Notes under the pieces: model-generated | Database searches by the model: none | Told to the model about the DNA's origin: nothing | The model's input: the letters and a program-made list of their open reading frames with translations, nothing else | Assembly (NCBI GenBank): GCA_017961685.1 | Contig: JAGCWW010000045.1 | Span: 21,125 to 85,124 of the forward strand | DNA: 64,000 nucleotides | DNA from: Acholeplasmatales bacterium | GTDB lineage: Bacteria; Bacillota_I; Bacilli_A; Acholeplasmatales; JAEDCM01 | Reading direction: 5' to 3' | Part shown: piece after piece, positions 8,519-17,764 of the stretch | Position numbering within the stretch: the first letter of the stretch is position 1 | Layout: the number at the start of each line of letters is the position of its first letter | Program-made: the position numbers and the translations under genes

Positions 8519-9548
8519 ATGCATTTTCTACTATTTTATCTAGAACACTCGCATTTTCAGGATCGAATACTCCATAATCCATCTCTTTATAACTCCAAAG
8601 AGCTCTACCAATGTTGTATTTTTCTAATACTTTATGGATATCTTCATACCATCTAACCTTAGCTTCTTTATCCGCTAAATTGATAACTCCATACTCTCCG
8701 CAGTATAAAGTTAAGTTGTTTTTCTTAGCGAATTCTAGAGTATCTTTAAGTAGTACTTCAAAGATATTTCTACTAATATATGCATCTTCACCAATACCAA
8801 AGTAGAAGCCTTCTTCTCCACCCCATTGTTCATAAACTTTCTTTAGAACTCCGTTTTTAGCTTTAACAACATCTTCTTTTTTAAGTGGATAATCAATTCT
8901 AAAATCTAGAGGCATATTCTTAATCCAATATGCGCCTTGATGAGTAAAGATTAATGGTTCATAACAATGGAATGTATAAATTACATTCTTATCATTTACT
9001 AATGGTAATTTAACTAAATCAGTTATACTATTATTTCTTGTTCCACCAAAGATAATTAAAATATCTTTATCAATCTTTCTAATTCTAGAGATTGCTTCTA
9101 TAATTGCTTCATTCCAAATTGGTCCAAATTCTTCTTTTGTAACTTCGTTTAATAATTCAAATACTAACATATCTTTATATTTAGCATATCTATTAGAGAA
9201 TTCTTCCCATAATTTAAAGAATCTTTCTCTAACGCTTCTATCGTTGAAGAAAGCTACTTTAGTTTCATCATCGAAAACAAAGCCATAAGTCTCATGTAAA
9301 TCTAAAATCATATTTAGATCATATTTCTTTGCCCATGAAATTGCTCTATCGATGTATTTGAAACCATCAGTGTAAGTTCCATCCTCTTCTTCAACTAAAT
9401 TATAATCAACTGGGACTCTTACATGATCAAATCCCTTATCTTTAATTTTTTTAAAGTCAGACTCAACAATAAATGTCTCATAATGTTCGATGCTTGGCTC
9501 ACATTGTGATAACCATCCGCCTAAGTTTATACCCTTTTTAAGTTTCAT
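8517..9548 (-). CDS. Glycoside hydrolase family 5 enzyme, cytoplasmic
   Basis: The 343-residue protein carries the order of motifs expected of GH5 (cellulase superfamily): GINLGGWLSQ at the start, HVRVPVDY, MILDLHE, FELLNEV (the acid/base Glu follows Asn), YTFHCYEP and LYCGEYG (nucleophile Glu), then ALWSYKEMDYG. There is no signal peptide, so it should act on oligosaccharides already imported. GH5 covers endoglucanases, mannanases and exo-glucosidases; I cannot choose among them from sequence. A role with mannose-containing sugars is inferred only from the neighbouring kinase-isomerase fusion. The AraC-type regulator is transcribed divergently 97 bp away and is the natural candidate to control it. 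The ATG at 9548 is preceded by GAGGTGAT. Confidence 0.88.
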   Translation of the reverse strand: MKLKKGINLGGWLSQCEPSIEHYETFIVESDFKKIKDKGFDHVRVPVDYNLVEEEDGTYTDGFKYIDRAISWAKKYDLNMILDLHETYGFVFDDETKVAFFNDRSVRERFFKLWEEFSNRYAKYKDMLVFELLNEVTKEEFGPIWNEAIIEAISRIRKIDKDILIIFGGTRNNSITDLVKLPLVNDKNVIYTFHCYEPLIFTHQGAYWIKNMPLDFRIDYPLKKEDVVKAKNGVLKKVYEQWGGEEGFYFGIGEDAYISRNIFEVLLKDTLEFAKKNNLTLYCGEYGVINLADKEAKVRWYEDIHKVLEKYNIGRALWSYKEMDYGVFDPENASVLDKIVENA

Positions 9549-9645
9549 AATTTATCACCTCAAATATATTTTATAAGAAAATGTAAAATTTTTATACAAA
9601 AATTACAAAAAAAATGATAAGATTAATATAAAAGAAGGGATATTT

Positions 9646-10395
9646 ATGACAAGAAAAGATTGGAAGTACAAAAATTTCATAGCTTTAGATGATGATATTG
9701 AAAGATTAAGTTATAACCACGACATCGAAATTTATGAAGCAATAAAGGTAGGTAAAGTCGATTGGATTGATAAAAAATTAAAGGAAGATCCTTTTAGACC
9801 TCGTAAGGACTGGGGTATTCTTTCTTTAAATAAGCATCGTAACTTTACATATCATTTCGTTATTACCGCAGCTTTAATAGCTAGATTCTGTATTGAAGGT
9901 GGACTTCCTTTAGATGATGCCTATACAACAAGTGATTACTACATTCAAAAAGCCGATTTAGCAACTACAGATCAAGAAATAACTGACCTTTATTATGAAA
10001 TGGTTATGGATTATGCTGAAAAAATGAAGAAAACAGAAACAAAAAATATTTATTCATTACAAATAGTTAAAACTATAGAATATATTAATAACCATTTATA
10101 TGAAAACATTAAAATTAACGATATTGCTGATTACATTAATCTAAATCAATTTTATTTATCTACATTATTTAAACAAGAAACAGGTATTAACTTAAAAGAC
10201 TATATTTTAAAGAAGAAAATAGAAACAGCTAAAAACATGATAGACTATTCTGATTTATCTTTTATTGAGATAGCTGAAGAATTAGGATTCTGTAGCCAAA
10301 GTTATTTTATTTTATCATTTAAAAAGATTGTTGGAGTTACTCCTAAAAAGTATCAAGATAGCATAAGAACAGCCTTGTCAAAAAAGGCTAAATAA
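9646..10395 (+). CDS. AraC-family transcriptional regulator
   Basis: A 249-residue DNA-binding protein. The last ~100 residues form the double helix-turn-helix of AraC/XylS: INDIADYINLNQFYLSTLFK, KIETAKNMI, then FIEIAEELGFCSQSYF and FKKIVGVTPKKYQ. The first ~145 residues are a helical domain without the usual cupin; the pattern HRNFTYHFVITAALIARFCIEGGL recalls the N-terminal regions of YesN/AraC regulators in Firmicutes, but the ligand is unknown. It is one of only three plus-strand protein genes wholly left of the origin. It is divergent from GH5 and is the likely regulator of the sugar module. The ribosome site GAAGGGA lies 5 bp before ATG. Confidence 0.88.
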   Translation: MTRKDWKYKNFIALDDDIERLSYNHDIEIYEAIKVGKVDWIDKKLKEDPFRPRKDWGILSLNKHRNFTYHFVITAALIARFCIEGGLPLDDAYTTSDYYIQKADLATTDQEITDLYYEMVMDYAEKMKKTETKNIYSLQIVKTIEYINNHLYENIKINDIADYINLNQFYLSTLFKQETGINLKDYILKKKIETAKNMIDYSDLSFIEIAEELGFCSQSYFILSFKKIVGVTPKKYQDSIRTALSKKAK

Positions 10396-10401
10396 AGCGA
10401 A

Positions 10402-10429
10402 AAAAAAGAACTCAGTTGAGTTCTTTTTT
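10402..10429. terminator. Bidirectional terminator between AraC and NrdD-like genes
   Basis: AAAAAAGAACTCA and TGAGTTCTTTTTT form a long perfect hairpin with A runs on one side and T runs on the other, placed between two convergent stop codons. Confidence 0.9.
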
Positions 10430-10700
10430 AATTATGTTTTACTCTATCTTTTAATTCAGCTTTTTTAGCATTATTCCATCTATCAGTAGTACCTACTAAA
10501 TAACCTGTGATTCTTCTAATTCTTTCAAATGGAACATTATAATGATATTTTAAATCAACATATTCTCCATCAACATTGATTTCGATTTTTGTTAATTCTT
10601 TTTTAGGTTCAGCTTCTTTACCTCTTTTAATATATTCATCAATTTCTTCTTGTTTCATTGAGTCAATTCCAGTTAATACTACTTCTACATCTTTATTCAT
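10428..10700 (-). CDS. Small protein resembling the C-terminal tail of anaerobic ribonucleotide reductase (NrdD)
   Basis: A 90-residue protein. The second half, with PFERIRRITGYLVGTTDRWN followed by NAKKAELKDRVKH, resembles the conserved C-terminal segment of class III ribonucleotide reductase (R-x-TGYL...R-x-N-x2-K-x2-E-x2-R), which normally follows the glycyl-radical domain. The catalytic body of NrdD and the radical glycine are absent. I recall such short proteins being annotated after this tail in other Firmicutes, but the function is not known. It lies 12 bp downstream of pcrA and is probably cotranscribed with it. There is no signal peptide. Whether it partners with a nucleotide reductase is inference. 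Confidence 0.55.
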   Translation of the reverse strand: MNKDVEVVLTGIDSMKQEEIDEYIKRGKEAEPKKELTKIEINVDGEYVDLKYHYNVPFERIRRITGYLVGTTDRWNNAKKAELKDRVKHN

Positions 10701-10712
10701 AATTTTATCCTC

Positions 10713-12800
10713 CTATTTTTCTATTTTTGATAATGTGGGATGATTTTTAACAACCTTCTTTATTCCTTCTTTAAAGGCAATAGAAAGGATATTATCATTA
10801 ATTCCTACAATTACACCATCGCCAAATAATTTATGATTTACCTTTTCACCTAAGGCATAAGAATCATTTGAATAATCAGCTTGAGTGTATAATTTCTTTT
10901 CTTCCTTTTTAGTTTCCATAGATTTGAAACTACTCCATCTATTAGATGGATTATCTATATATTTTGGATCTATTTCTTTAATAAATCTTGATGGCATTTG
11001 TCTTTCTGTTTGACCATAAAGCATTCTACTTCTAGCATAACTTAAAAATAGTTTTTCTTTTGCTCTAGTAATACCTACATAAGCAATTCTTCTTTCTTCT
11101 TCTAAGTCTGCAGGATTATAGATTGATTGATTAGAAGGGAAGATTCCTTCTTCCATTGCTGTCATAAATACTATTGGGAACTCTAAACCTTTTGCTTGAT
11201 GGAAACTCATTAAGCTAACATATTCATTACCTTCTATTTTCATTTCCTCATCAGTTCTTAAAGCTAGGTATAACATTAATTCTTCTAGCTTTTCAAAATC
11301 AGTTCCTTCATATGCTTCATCAGCTTCTTCTAATACTGATTTTAATTCATATATGTTTTCTAATCTTTCTGGTTCATCCTTATAATATTCTTCTAAGTTA
11401 AGCTTCTTTACAAGTATATCGATATAATCAACTAAAGTAGCTTTTGAGAATTCTAATTTTAGTTCATTAATTAAATTAACGAAGTCAAAAACTTTCTTAT
11501 TATTAAGGGTGTTTATGGCTTGTTTAAGAGAATATCCCTCATTTACCATTTGGTCAATTTTATCAATAGTCATATTGCCTATACCACGTTTAGGTTCATT
11601 AACTACTCTCTTAAATGCCCATAAATTTTCCATATTAATTACCAACTTTAAATAAGCAATTATATCTTTAATTTCTTTTCTTGAGAAGAAACTCATTCCC
11701 CCAAAAATCTTATATGGAATACCAAACTTAAGCATCATATCTTCGATATTTCTACTTAAAGCATTTATTCTATAGAATACAGCCATTTCGCTATAATTAT
11801 AACCATTATTACGAAGAGCTAGTATTTTATTTTTAATATAAAGCATTTCGCTTTGGACTGTATCGCATTCTTTTAGTTCTACTAATTCACCACTATCTTT
11901 AACAGCTTTTAAATCCTTTTTAATTCTATCATGGTTTTTCGCAATTAAAGAGTTTGCGGCATTAAGTATATTTGATGTAGATCTATAATTTACATCTAGA
12001 ATGATTTGTACTGGTTTAAAAGTTCTAATAAATTCTTTAATATTACCTACATTGGCATTTCTAAATGAATAAATAGATTGATCTCCATCACCTACAACGA
12101 ATACATTTTTAAACCTACTACCAAGTAATTCTACTAATTCATATTGAATAGTGTTAGTATCTTGAAACTCATCTATCATAATGTAGATGAATTTTCTTTG
12201 ATAATAATCTAAGACATCAATATTATTATTAAATAAATGTACAACATTTAATAATAGATCATCAAAGTCCATTGCGTTTTCAAATTTTAGCTTTTCATTA
12301 TATTTTTCATAACATAAATTAAAATCTTTTTGTTTTCTTGGTTCAAGCATAAAGCTTTTACCATTTTTTATTGCGGAAATTAGACTTCTAAATTCTCTAA
12401 TTTTATAATCCGTATTATTAAATTGTAAATCCTCAAATACTTTTTTTAATACTTTGTTAGATTCTTCATCATCATATATTTCAAAATCTCTTTTATAGCC
12501 TAATAGATCAGCTTCTTTTCTTAAGATTCTTGCGCATAATGAGTGAAAAGTCATAATAGTTGAAGTATTGTTAGTACCTAACATAGTATCTACTCTATCT
12601 TTCATTTCTTTAGCTGCTTTATTTGTAAAAGTTACCGCTAAAATGTTAGATGGATCTACACCTTGTTCAACTAAATAACAAAGTCTATGAGTTAATACTC
12701 TTGTTTTACCACTACCTGCCCCTGCAACAACTATTACAGGACCAAATGTTTGTTTTACAGCTTTAATTTGATTTTCATTTAAGTTTTTAAACAAATCCAT
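10713..12800 (-). CDS. pcrA: ATP-dependent DNA helicase PcrA/UvrD (superfamily 1A)
   Basis: A 695-residue 3'-5' DNA helicase for repair, replication restart and rolling-circle replication. Visible motifs: Q-motif LNENQIKAV (7-15), Walker A AGAGSGKT (26-33), TFTNKAAKEMK (Ia), IDEFQDTN (Walker B), GDGDQSIYSFRNA (III), VNYRST (IV), MSFHQAKGLEFPIVF (V) and RRIAYVGITRAKEKL (VI). The C-terminal ~100 residues are variable and include VNHKLFGDGVIVGI, a tudor-like segment seen at the end of PcrA proteins. Length is close to the family norm (~720-740). It sits between glnS (14 bp) and the NrdD-tail-like gene. Confidence 0.95.
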   Translation of the reverse strand: MDLFKNLNENQIKAVKQTFGPVIVVAGAGSGKTRVLTHRLCYLVEQGVDPSNILAVTFTNKAAKEMKDRVDTMLGTNNTSTIMTFHSLCARILRKEADLLGYKRDFEIYDDEESNKVLKKVFEDLQFNNTDYKIREFRSLISAIKNGKSFMLEPRKQKDFNLCYEKYNEKLKFENAMDFDDLLLNVVHLFNNNIDVLDYYQRKFIYIMIDEFQDTNTIQYELVELLGSRFKNVFVVGDGDQSIYSFRNANVGNIKEFIRTFKPVQIILDVNYRSTSNILNAANSLIAKNHDRIKKDLKAVKDSGELVELKECDTVQSEMLYIKNKILALRNNGYNYSEMAVFYRINALSRNIEDMMLKFGIPYKIFGGMSFFSRKEIKDIIAYLKLVINMENLWAFKRVVNEPKRGIGNMTIDKIDQMVNEGYSLKQAINTLNNKKVFDFVNLINELKLEFSKATLVDYIDILVKKLNLEEYYKDEPERLENIYELKSVLEEADEAYEGTDFEKLEELMLYLALRTDEEMKIEGNEYVSLMSFHQAKGLEFPIVFMTAMEEGIFPSNQSIYNPADLEEERRIAYVGITRAKEKLFLSYARSRMLYGQTERQMPSRFIKEIDPKYIDNPSNRWSSFKSMETKKEEKKLYTQADYSNDSYALGEKVNHKLFGDGVIVGINDNILSIAFKEGIKKVVKNHPTLSKIEK

Positions 12801-12814
12801 TTACATCTTCCTAA

Positions 12815-14437
12815 CTACATTGATGATTTTAATGGAGTAATTCTATTGAATATTAAGTTATCCTTTGTTGATAATTTATCAGTAGCAAAATATCCTACTC
12901 TTAAGAATTGATATTTATCTCCAGGTTTAGTATCTCCAAGTGATTCTTCAACAAATCCATTTATTTCTTTAATAGAGTTTGGATTTAAGTTTTCTAAGAA
13001 TGATTTATCATCTGATTCATCAAGTAGTAATGGCTCAAATAAAAGGAATTTTGCAGGTTTAGCTGTTTTAGCTTCTACATAATGAATTGTACCATTTGGC
13101 TTTCTTTCATCGAATCCTGTGCCACTCTTTGTTCTCTCATCATAAGTACATAATAATTCAATAATTTCTCCGTTTTCGTTTTTAATAACTTCATTACATT
13201 TAATGAAATATGCTCCAAATAATCTTACCTCTATATCTTTAGCAAATCTCTTCCATTTCTTATTAGGTTTTTCTTCAAGGAAGTCTTCAGTATCGATATA
13301 TAGTGTATTAGAGAAAGCAACCTTACGTGTTGTTGCATTTTCAACTTCTACGTTATTTGATACATCTAAGTATTCAATCTTATCACTAGGATAATTAGTA
13401 ATAGTTACCTTTAAAGGATGAAGAATAGCCATTCTTCTATCAGCTTTAAGCTTTAAGTCATCTCTTAAGCATTCATCTAGCATTTCTGATGAAACAGTTG
13501 AATTTACTCTTGATAATCCTGTAGAGATAATGAAGTTTTTAATAGCTTCAGCAGTATAACCTCTTCTACGTAGACCTACAAGAGTTGGCATTCTTTGATC
13601 ATCATAACCACTAACCTTACCACTTTCAACAAGCATTCTTAAATATCTTTTACTCATAATTGTATTAGTGATATTTAATCTACCAAATTCATATTGATGA
13701 GGAACTTTTTCGCATTCACAGTTTTCAATAACCCAGTCATATAAAACTCTATGGTTATCATATTCTAGTGAACAAAGTGAATGTGTAATTCCTTCAAATG
13801 AATCTTGAAGTGGATGAGCAAAATCATACATTGGGAAGATACACCATTTAGTACCTTGTCTATGATGATTAATGTGAATAATTCTATATAAAGCTGGATC
13901 ACGCATGTTGATATTTGGACTAGCCATATCAATCTTTGCTCTTAAAGTCTTACTTCCATCAGGGAATTCGCCATTACGCATTCTCATAAATAGATCTAAG
14001 TTTTCTTCAACAGTTCTATCTCTATATGGTGAATTCTTACCAGGTTCAGTAAGTGTTCCTCTATATTTAGACATTTCTTCTTGTGATAAATCACATACAT
14101 AAGCTAAGCCTTTCTTGATTAGTAAAATGGCTTTATCAAAAGTTTTTTCAAAATAATCAGATCCATAGAATACATTAGCTGGAGTATAACCTAACCAAGC
14201 TAAATCGTCCTTAATAGCTTCTACATATTCAGCATCTTCCTTAACTGGGTTAGTATCATCAAAACGTAGGTTTGTCTTACCATTAAATTCTTTAGCAAGT
14301 TCAAAGTTAGTGATGATTGCTCTTGCATGACCGATATGTAGGTATGCATTTGGTTCTGGTGGGAATCTTGTGATTATTTCATCATGTTTACCACTTTCTA
14401 AATCTTGTTGCATAATTGTCTTAATAAAATTATCCAT
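12815..14437 (-). CDS. glnS: Glutaminyl-tRNA synthetase
   Basis: A 540-residue class I synthetase that charges tRNA-Gln directly. The N-terminus has [16 protein letters not shown] with the HIGH signature at 34-37, FDDTNPVKE and [10 protein letters not shown]. The Pro-Pro-Glu-Pro form of the first motif distinguishes GlnRS from bacterial GluRS. The second signature is [11 protein letters not shown] near residue 259. The C-terminal beta-barrel anticodon domain is present (from about residue 335). Many Bacilli lack GlnRS and make Gln-tRNA by the GatCAB route, so its presence, together with AsnRS at 53865-55253, is informative. The gene is 12 bp downstream of tsaD and follows a GGAGGT ribosome site. 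Confidence 0.95.
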   Translation of the reverse strand: MDNFIKTIMQQDLESGKHDEIITRFPPEPNAYLHIGHARAIITNFELAKEFNGKTNLRFDDTNPVKEDAEYVEAIKDDLAWLGYTPANVFYGSDYFEKTFDKAILLIKKGLAYVCDLSQEEMSKYRGTLTEPGKNSPYRDRTVEENLDLFMRMRNGEFPDGSKTLRAKIDMASPNINMRDPALYRIIHINHHRQGTKWCIFPMYDFAHPLQDSFEGITHSLCSLEYDNHRVLYDWVIENCECEKVPHQYEFGRLNITNTIMSKRYLRMLVESGKVSGYDDQRMPTLVGLRRRGYTAEAIKNFIISTGLSRVNSTVSSEMLDECLRDDLKLKADRRMAILHPLKVTITNYPSDKIEYLDVSNNVEVENATTRKVAFSNTLYIDTEDFLEEKPNKKWKRFAKDIEVRLFGAYFIKCNEVIKNENGEIIELLCTYDERTKSGTGFDERKPNGTIHYVEAKTAKPAKFLLFEPLLLDESDDKSFLENLNPNSIKEINGFVEESLGDTKPGDKYQFLRVGYFATDKLSTKDNLIFNRITPLKSSM

Positions 14438-14449
14438 TTTATCTACCTC

Positions 14450-15442
14450 CTAAAAATCCAAATATGGAATACCGTCAATATCAAACTTTCTATCCTTAAA
14501 TCCATCTTTAGCACAGAAATAACCTAAGGAAGCAATCATTGCTGCATTATCTGTACAATATTTGATACTAGGCATACATATTTCAAATTCTGTAATTTCC
14601 TTTAATAATTTTTCTCTTAAACCTTTGTTTGCAGCAACACCGCCAGCTATAATGATTTGTTTAACATTATATTTTTTAGCTGCCATATGTGTTTTATAAA
14701 CTAAAACATCAGTTACAGCTTCCTGGAAGGATGCACAAACATCTTCTTTATTAACTTCTACTCCTCTTTGCTCATTATTATGAACGAAGTTTATTATAGC
14801 GCTCTTTAAACCAGAGAAACTAAAATCAAAACCATCTTTATCTAAATATACTCTTGGGAAGTTATAAACATCTTTACCCTGATGAGCTAATTTATCAATA
14901 ATAGGTCCACCAGGATAAGGTACTCCTATAACTCTACCTACTTTATCATAAGATTCTCCTACAGCATCATCTAGTGTCTGCCCTAACTGCTTATAAGAAT
15001 TATGTTTTTCCATTAAAACTAATTCTGTATGGCCTCCACTAACAACTAATGCTAAGCAAGGGAATTTAAGTTCATTTTCAAGGTTGTTTGCATATATATG
15101 ACCTGCAAGGTGATTAACACCAATAATAGGTATATTATTTGCATAAGCAAATGCTGTAGCAGCTGATATACCAATAAGTAGTGCACCTATTAATCCAGGT
15201 CCTTCAGTTACAGCTACTAAATCTATATCTTTGACCTTTAAATTCGCATCTTTAAGCGCTTTTTCAAATACACATGTTACAACTTCAGTATGGCAACGAG
15301 AGGCAATTTCAGGTACTACTCCACCATATTCTTTGTGTACATCTATCTGGCTAGATACAACATTTGATAATATTTCTTTTCCATCTTTAACAATGGAAAC
15401 ACTAGTTTCATCACAAGAAGTTTCTACTCCAAGTACAATCAT
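14450..15442 (-). CDS. tsaD: tRNA threonylcarbamoyladenosine transferase TsaD
   Basis: A 330-residue protein of the Kae1/Qri7/TsaD family. It transfers the threonylcarbamoyl group to A37 of ANN-reading tRNAs as part of the TsaB-TsaD-TsaE complex. Motifs: [13 protein letters not shown] at the start (ATPase fold), [14 protein letters not shown], the metal site NHLAGH with His at about 109 and 113, [24 protein letters not shown] and [11 protein letters not shown] near the C-terminus. Length matches the family. It is the last gene of the tsaE-tsaB-rimI-tsaD set; its AAAGGAG ribosome site overlaps the end of rimI. Confidence 0.97.
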   Translation of the reverse strand: MIVLGVETSCDETSVSIVKDGKEILSNVVSSQIDVHKEYGGVVPEIASRCHTEVVTCVFEKALKDANLKVKDIDLVAVTEGPGLIGALLIGISAATAFAYANNIPIIGVNHLAGHIYANNLENELKFPCLALVVSGGHTELVLMEKHNSYKQLGQTLDDAVGESYDKVGRVIGVPYPGGPIIDKLAHQGKDVYNFPRVYLDKDGFDFSFSGLKSAIINFVHNNEQRGVEVNKEDVCASFQEAVTDVLVYKTHMAAKKYNVKQIIIAGGVAANKGLREKLLKEITEFEICMPSIKYCTDNAAMIASLGYFCAKDGFKDRKFDIDGIPYLDF

Positions 15443-15443
15443 A

Positions 15444-15845
15444 TTAACACTCCTTTAGCATAAGGTATGCATCTTCATTATTACTATAATAATTCTTTCT
15501 AATAGTTACTGTTTTAAAACCATATTTTTCATAAATATGGATTGCTATACTATTAGACTTTCTAACCTCTAGGGTAATTGTATAACCTTTTAAATAGTCT
15601 AAGGCATATTTAAATAATATTTGTCCATAACCTTTATTCTTATCATTTATAATGATGGATTCTATTTGTGCTTTTAATTCATCATGCCAGATAGAAATAT
15701 AACCAAATATATTTTCATCTTCTAATATGAAATGAGTATGTAATTCATCATTATTTAACTGTTCTGTTAGAATATATCCATAAACTTCTTTTTCAAGTTT
15801 TTTAATATTATCTAAATCAGAAGGATTAGATTTCCTAATCTTCAT
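15444..15845 (-). CDS. rimI: RimI-like GNAT acetyltransferase
   Basis: A 133-residue GNAT-fold protein. The N-terminus [18 protein letters not shown] is the usual alpha1 region. The acetyl-CoA site is degenerate but present as [16 protein letters not shown], and [12 protein letters not shown] followed by [11 protein letters not shown] is the typical C-terminus of RimI. RimI acetylates the N-terminal alanine of ribosomal protein S18 in model bacteria; broader substrates are known. Its position between tsaB and tsaD is the conserved Firmicutes arrangement and supports the name. It overlaps tsaB by 11 bp. Confidence 0.9.
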   Translation of the reverse strand: MKIRKSNPSDLDNIKKLEKEVYGYILTEQLNNDELHTHFILEDENIFGYISIWHDELKAQIESIIINDKNKGYGQILFKYALDYLKGYTITLEVRKSNSIAIHIYEKYGFKTVTIRKNYYSNNEDAYLMLKEC

Positions 15846-16395
15846 GAAGCTTATTCCTTTCAGCTTCTGTTTTTCTTAAGTAATTAGGAACTAAAGAATG
15901 AACATCTTTAACTACTTCTGCCTTTTCAATTATTTTTTCCATATTAGGTTTATATTCATTTTCAGTTATATCTAACCCTGCTTTTGTAAATTCATTATTA
16001 GGTCTTAAAGCTTCATCTAGGATTAATGAATCATCACTATCATAGATGGCACAGAAGGCATTACCACGTCTAGCATCAATGCTTACGCTTCTAATTCCTT
16101 CATATCCTGAACACTGGATGAATAAACTAGAAACCTTTTTTAGAGTAATGTTTTTAGTCCACGCAAACATCTTTGCGACTACTACACCTACTCTAACACC
16201 AGTGTAACTTCCAGGTCCAACCCCTACAATTATTTCATCTAAGTCTTCAATTTTTATACCGTTTAAGACTTCATCAATTTTCTTCATTAAAACTTGTGCA
16301 TGGTTTTTACCTTTTTCTAAGAATTCTCTTTTTTCTTTTCCGTATAAACCAACATATAAATTAGATGTTGCGGTATCTATAATTAAACTATTCAT
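15835..16395 (-). CDS. tsaB: tRNA t6A biosynthesis dimerisation protein TsaB
   Basis: A 186-residue member of the same ASKHA fold as TsaD, without the metal-binding histidines. MNSLIIDTATSNLYVGLY at the start, GVGPGSYTGVRVGVVVAKMF in the middle and SIDARRGNAFCAIYD are the hallmark motifs. TsaB binds TsaD and is needed for t6A formation. It is somewhat shorter than the E. coli protein (231), as is often the case in low-GC Gram-positives. It overlaps tsaE by 8 bp and rimI by 11 bp, so the four genes are translationally coupled. Confidence 0.95.
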   Translation of the reverse strand: MNSLIIDTATSNLYVGLYGKEKREFLEKGKNHAQVLMKKIDEVLNGIKIEDLDEIIVGVGPGSYTGVRVGVVVAKMFAWTKNITLKKVSSLFIQCSGYEGIRSVSIDARRGNAFCAIYDSDDSLILDEALRPNNEFTKAGLDITENEYKPNMEKIIEKAEVVKDVHSLVPNYLRKTEAERNKLHED

Positions 16396-16831
16396 TCATA
16401 AACACCTCCATTAGATCTTCATATTTCTTTCCAACAGGTATGAATTCAAATTTTCTTTTATCATTTTCAATAGTGATAATTATTCTTAAATATTCTTCTG
16501 GTAATAATTCATCAGCTTGATGAGGCCATTCAATTACCGCAATACCACTATCAATATATTCTTCTAAATCAAATTCTTGATTTACACCATTTAATCTATA
16601 CAAATCTAAGTGATATAGTGGATATTTTCCCTTATAACATTTCATGATTGTAAATGTTGGAGAATTAATAGTCTTTTCTACTCCTAAAGCTTTCCCAATA
16701 CCTTTAGTAAAAGTAGTTTTACCCGCACCTAAATCACCTTCAAGTAAAATAGTTGAAGGGTTAGTTAAAATAAGACCTAATTTATATCCTAAATCAATTG
16801 ATTCAATTTCATTTTCTGTAAAAATAACCAT
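16388..16831 (-). CDS. tsaE: tRNA t6A biosynthesis ATPase TsaE
   Basis: A 147-residue P-loop protein. The Walker A motif GDLGAGKT is at 32-39 and is followed by GIGKALG. SPTFTIMKCY, YHLDLYRL and AVIEWPHQADELLP are characteristic of TsaE (YdiB/YjeE). It resets the TsaB-TsaD complex by ATP hydrolysis. First gene of the operon; the leader has an extended -10 promoter (16866-16874) and the ribosome site GGAGTTGAT. Confidence 0.95.
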   Translation of the reverse strand: MVIFTENEIESIDLGYKLGLILTNPSTILLEGDLGAGKTTFTKGIGKALGVEKTINSPTFTIMKCYKGKYPLYHLDLYRLNGVNQEFDLEEYIDSGIAVIEWPHQADELLPEEYLRIIITIENDKRKFEFIPVGKKYEDLMEVFMNE

Positions 16832-16865
16832 AATAAATCAACTCCATAATAAATGGTATAACATT

Positions 16866-16874
16866 ATTATATCA
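16866..16874 (-). promoter_or_regulatory. Extended -10 promoter of the tsaE operon
   Basis: TGA-TATAAT on the minus strand about 35 bp before the tsaE start codon. No convincing -35 hexamer is seen, which is usual for TGN-type promoters. Confidence 0.55.
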
Positions 16875-16880
16875 TAAAAT

Positions 16881-16918
16881 TAAAAAGTAGATATTAAATA
16901 TCTACTTATTTTTTTTAA
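16881..16918. terminator. Terminator after the TPR gene 16930-17724
   Basis: AAGTAGATA (16885-16893) pairs with TATCTACTT (16899-16907); T-rich runs follow on both strands. It separates this TPR gene from the tsaE promoter. Confidence 0.8.
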
Positions 16919-16929
16919 TTTTATACACT

Positions 16930-17724
16930 TTATTTACCTTTTTCGATGATATTATCGATACTATCTAGCATTTCTTTGTATTTTGGATCATAAGTTAACT
17001 CATAAAGTACCTTTAAAATATCATAGCTAGTAATAGCATCACTTTCATAAATCTTGTTATAAATATAATTTAATTTATCAATTTGATCAGTTGGTAACCA
17101 AATATTTTTATTGTTCATAAAATTAATAATAGCATCAATTGATGGGTCAAGTTCCTTACCTAAGCAATCATAGATTCTACTTAATTCAGGATAAATTATA
17201 TCAATGTTATCTTCATAAACATATTTAGCAAATAACATCATATATAGTGCTTCAACAAAATTTTCATGTCTAAAATAATATTCACTAATATTACGATAAA
17301 AGCGTTGGAAATCAATAGCTCTATAACAATAATTTATGGCATCATTAGATTCGATAAAGTAAGCTTCTAAATCATTAGTTAATTTAAAAGTTTCAGTAAA
17401 TTTAAATCTAACCAAAGCGTCGAAAGGGTCTATTTCTAGCGATTTTTTAAAATATTCCCTAGCTTCTAAATATTTACCAATAAGCATTAAATTAGTACCA
17501 TATAAATTATAGAATTTTCTATAATCTAGTGACTCTTTTACGACATTAAGATTATATGTGACTAAATATAAATAATACTCAATACCATTATTAAAGCTAT
17601 GCTTATCAATGCTAGATTCATCATCTTCTATTTCCTTGCATAAATCTATTGCATCATAATATTTATTATTATTTAATAGCTCTTCAATTTTACTTAGTTT
17701 GTAATCAAATTTTATTTTATCCAT
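16930..17724 (-). CDS. TPR-like helical repeat protein
   Basis: A 264-residue soluble protein rich in Asn, Tyr, Asp and Lys. It contains a clear TPR unit, NLMLIGKYLEAREYFKKSLE followed by IDPFDAL, and weaker repeats on both sides (NNNKYYDAIDLCKEIEDDES; YYFRHENFVEALYMMLFAKY). There is no signal peptide, catalytic motif or membrane segment. A terminator of the upstream aminotransferase gene lies only 15 bp before its start, with the ribosome site AAGGAGT directly after, so expression may depend on read-through or on a promoter inside the upstream gene. Function unknown; a scaffolding role is the usual inference for such proteins. Confidence 0.65.
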   Translation of the reverse strand: MDKIKFDYKLSKIEELLNNNKYYDAIDLCKEIEDDESSIDKHSFNNGIEYYLYLVTYNLNVVKESLDYRKFYNLYGTNLMLIGKYLEAREYFKKSLEIDPFDALVRFKFTETFKLTNDLEAYFIESNDAINYCYRAIDFQRFYRNISEYYFRHENFVEALYMMLFAKYVYEDNIDIIYPELSRIYDCLGKELDPSIDAIINFMNNKNIWLPTDQIDKLNYIYNKIYESDAITSYDILKVLYELTYDPKYKEMLDSIDNIIEKGK

Positions 17725-17738
17725 AAATACTCCTTAGT

Positions 17739-17764
17739 AAAAAAGGAAACAAGTGTTCCTTTTT
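17739..17764 (-). terminator. Terminator of the aminotransferase gene 17763-18938
   Basis: AAAAAGGAA (17740-17748) and TTCCTTTTT (17756-17764) form a hairpin directly after the stop codon, followed on the minus strand by a short T run. It also lies in the leader of the next gene, so it may act as a partial block. Confidence 0.7.
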
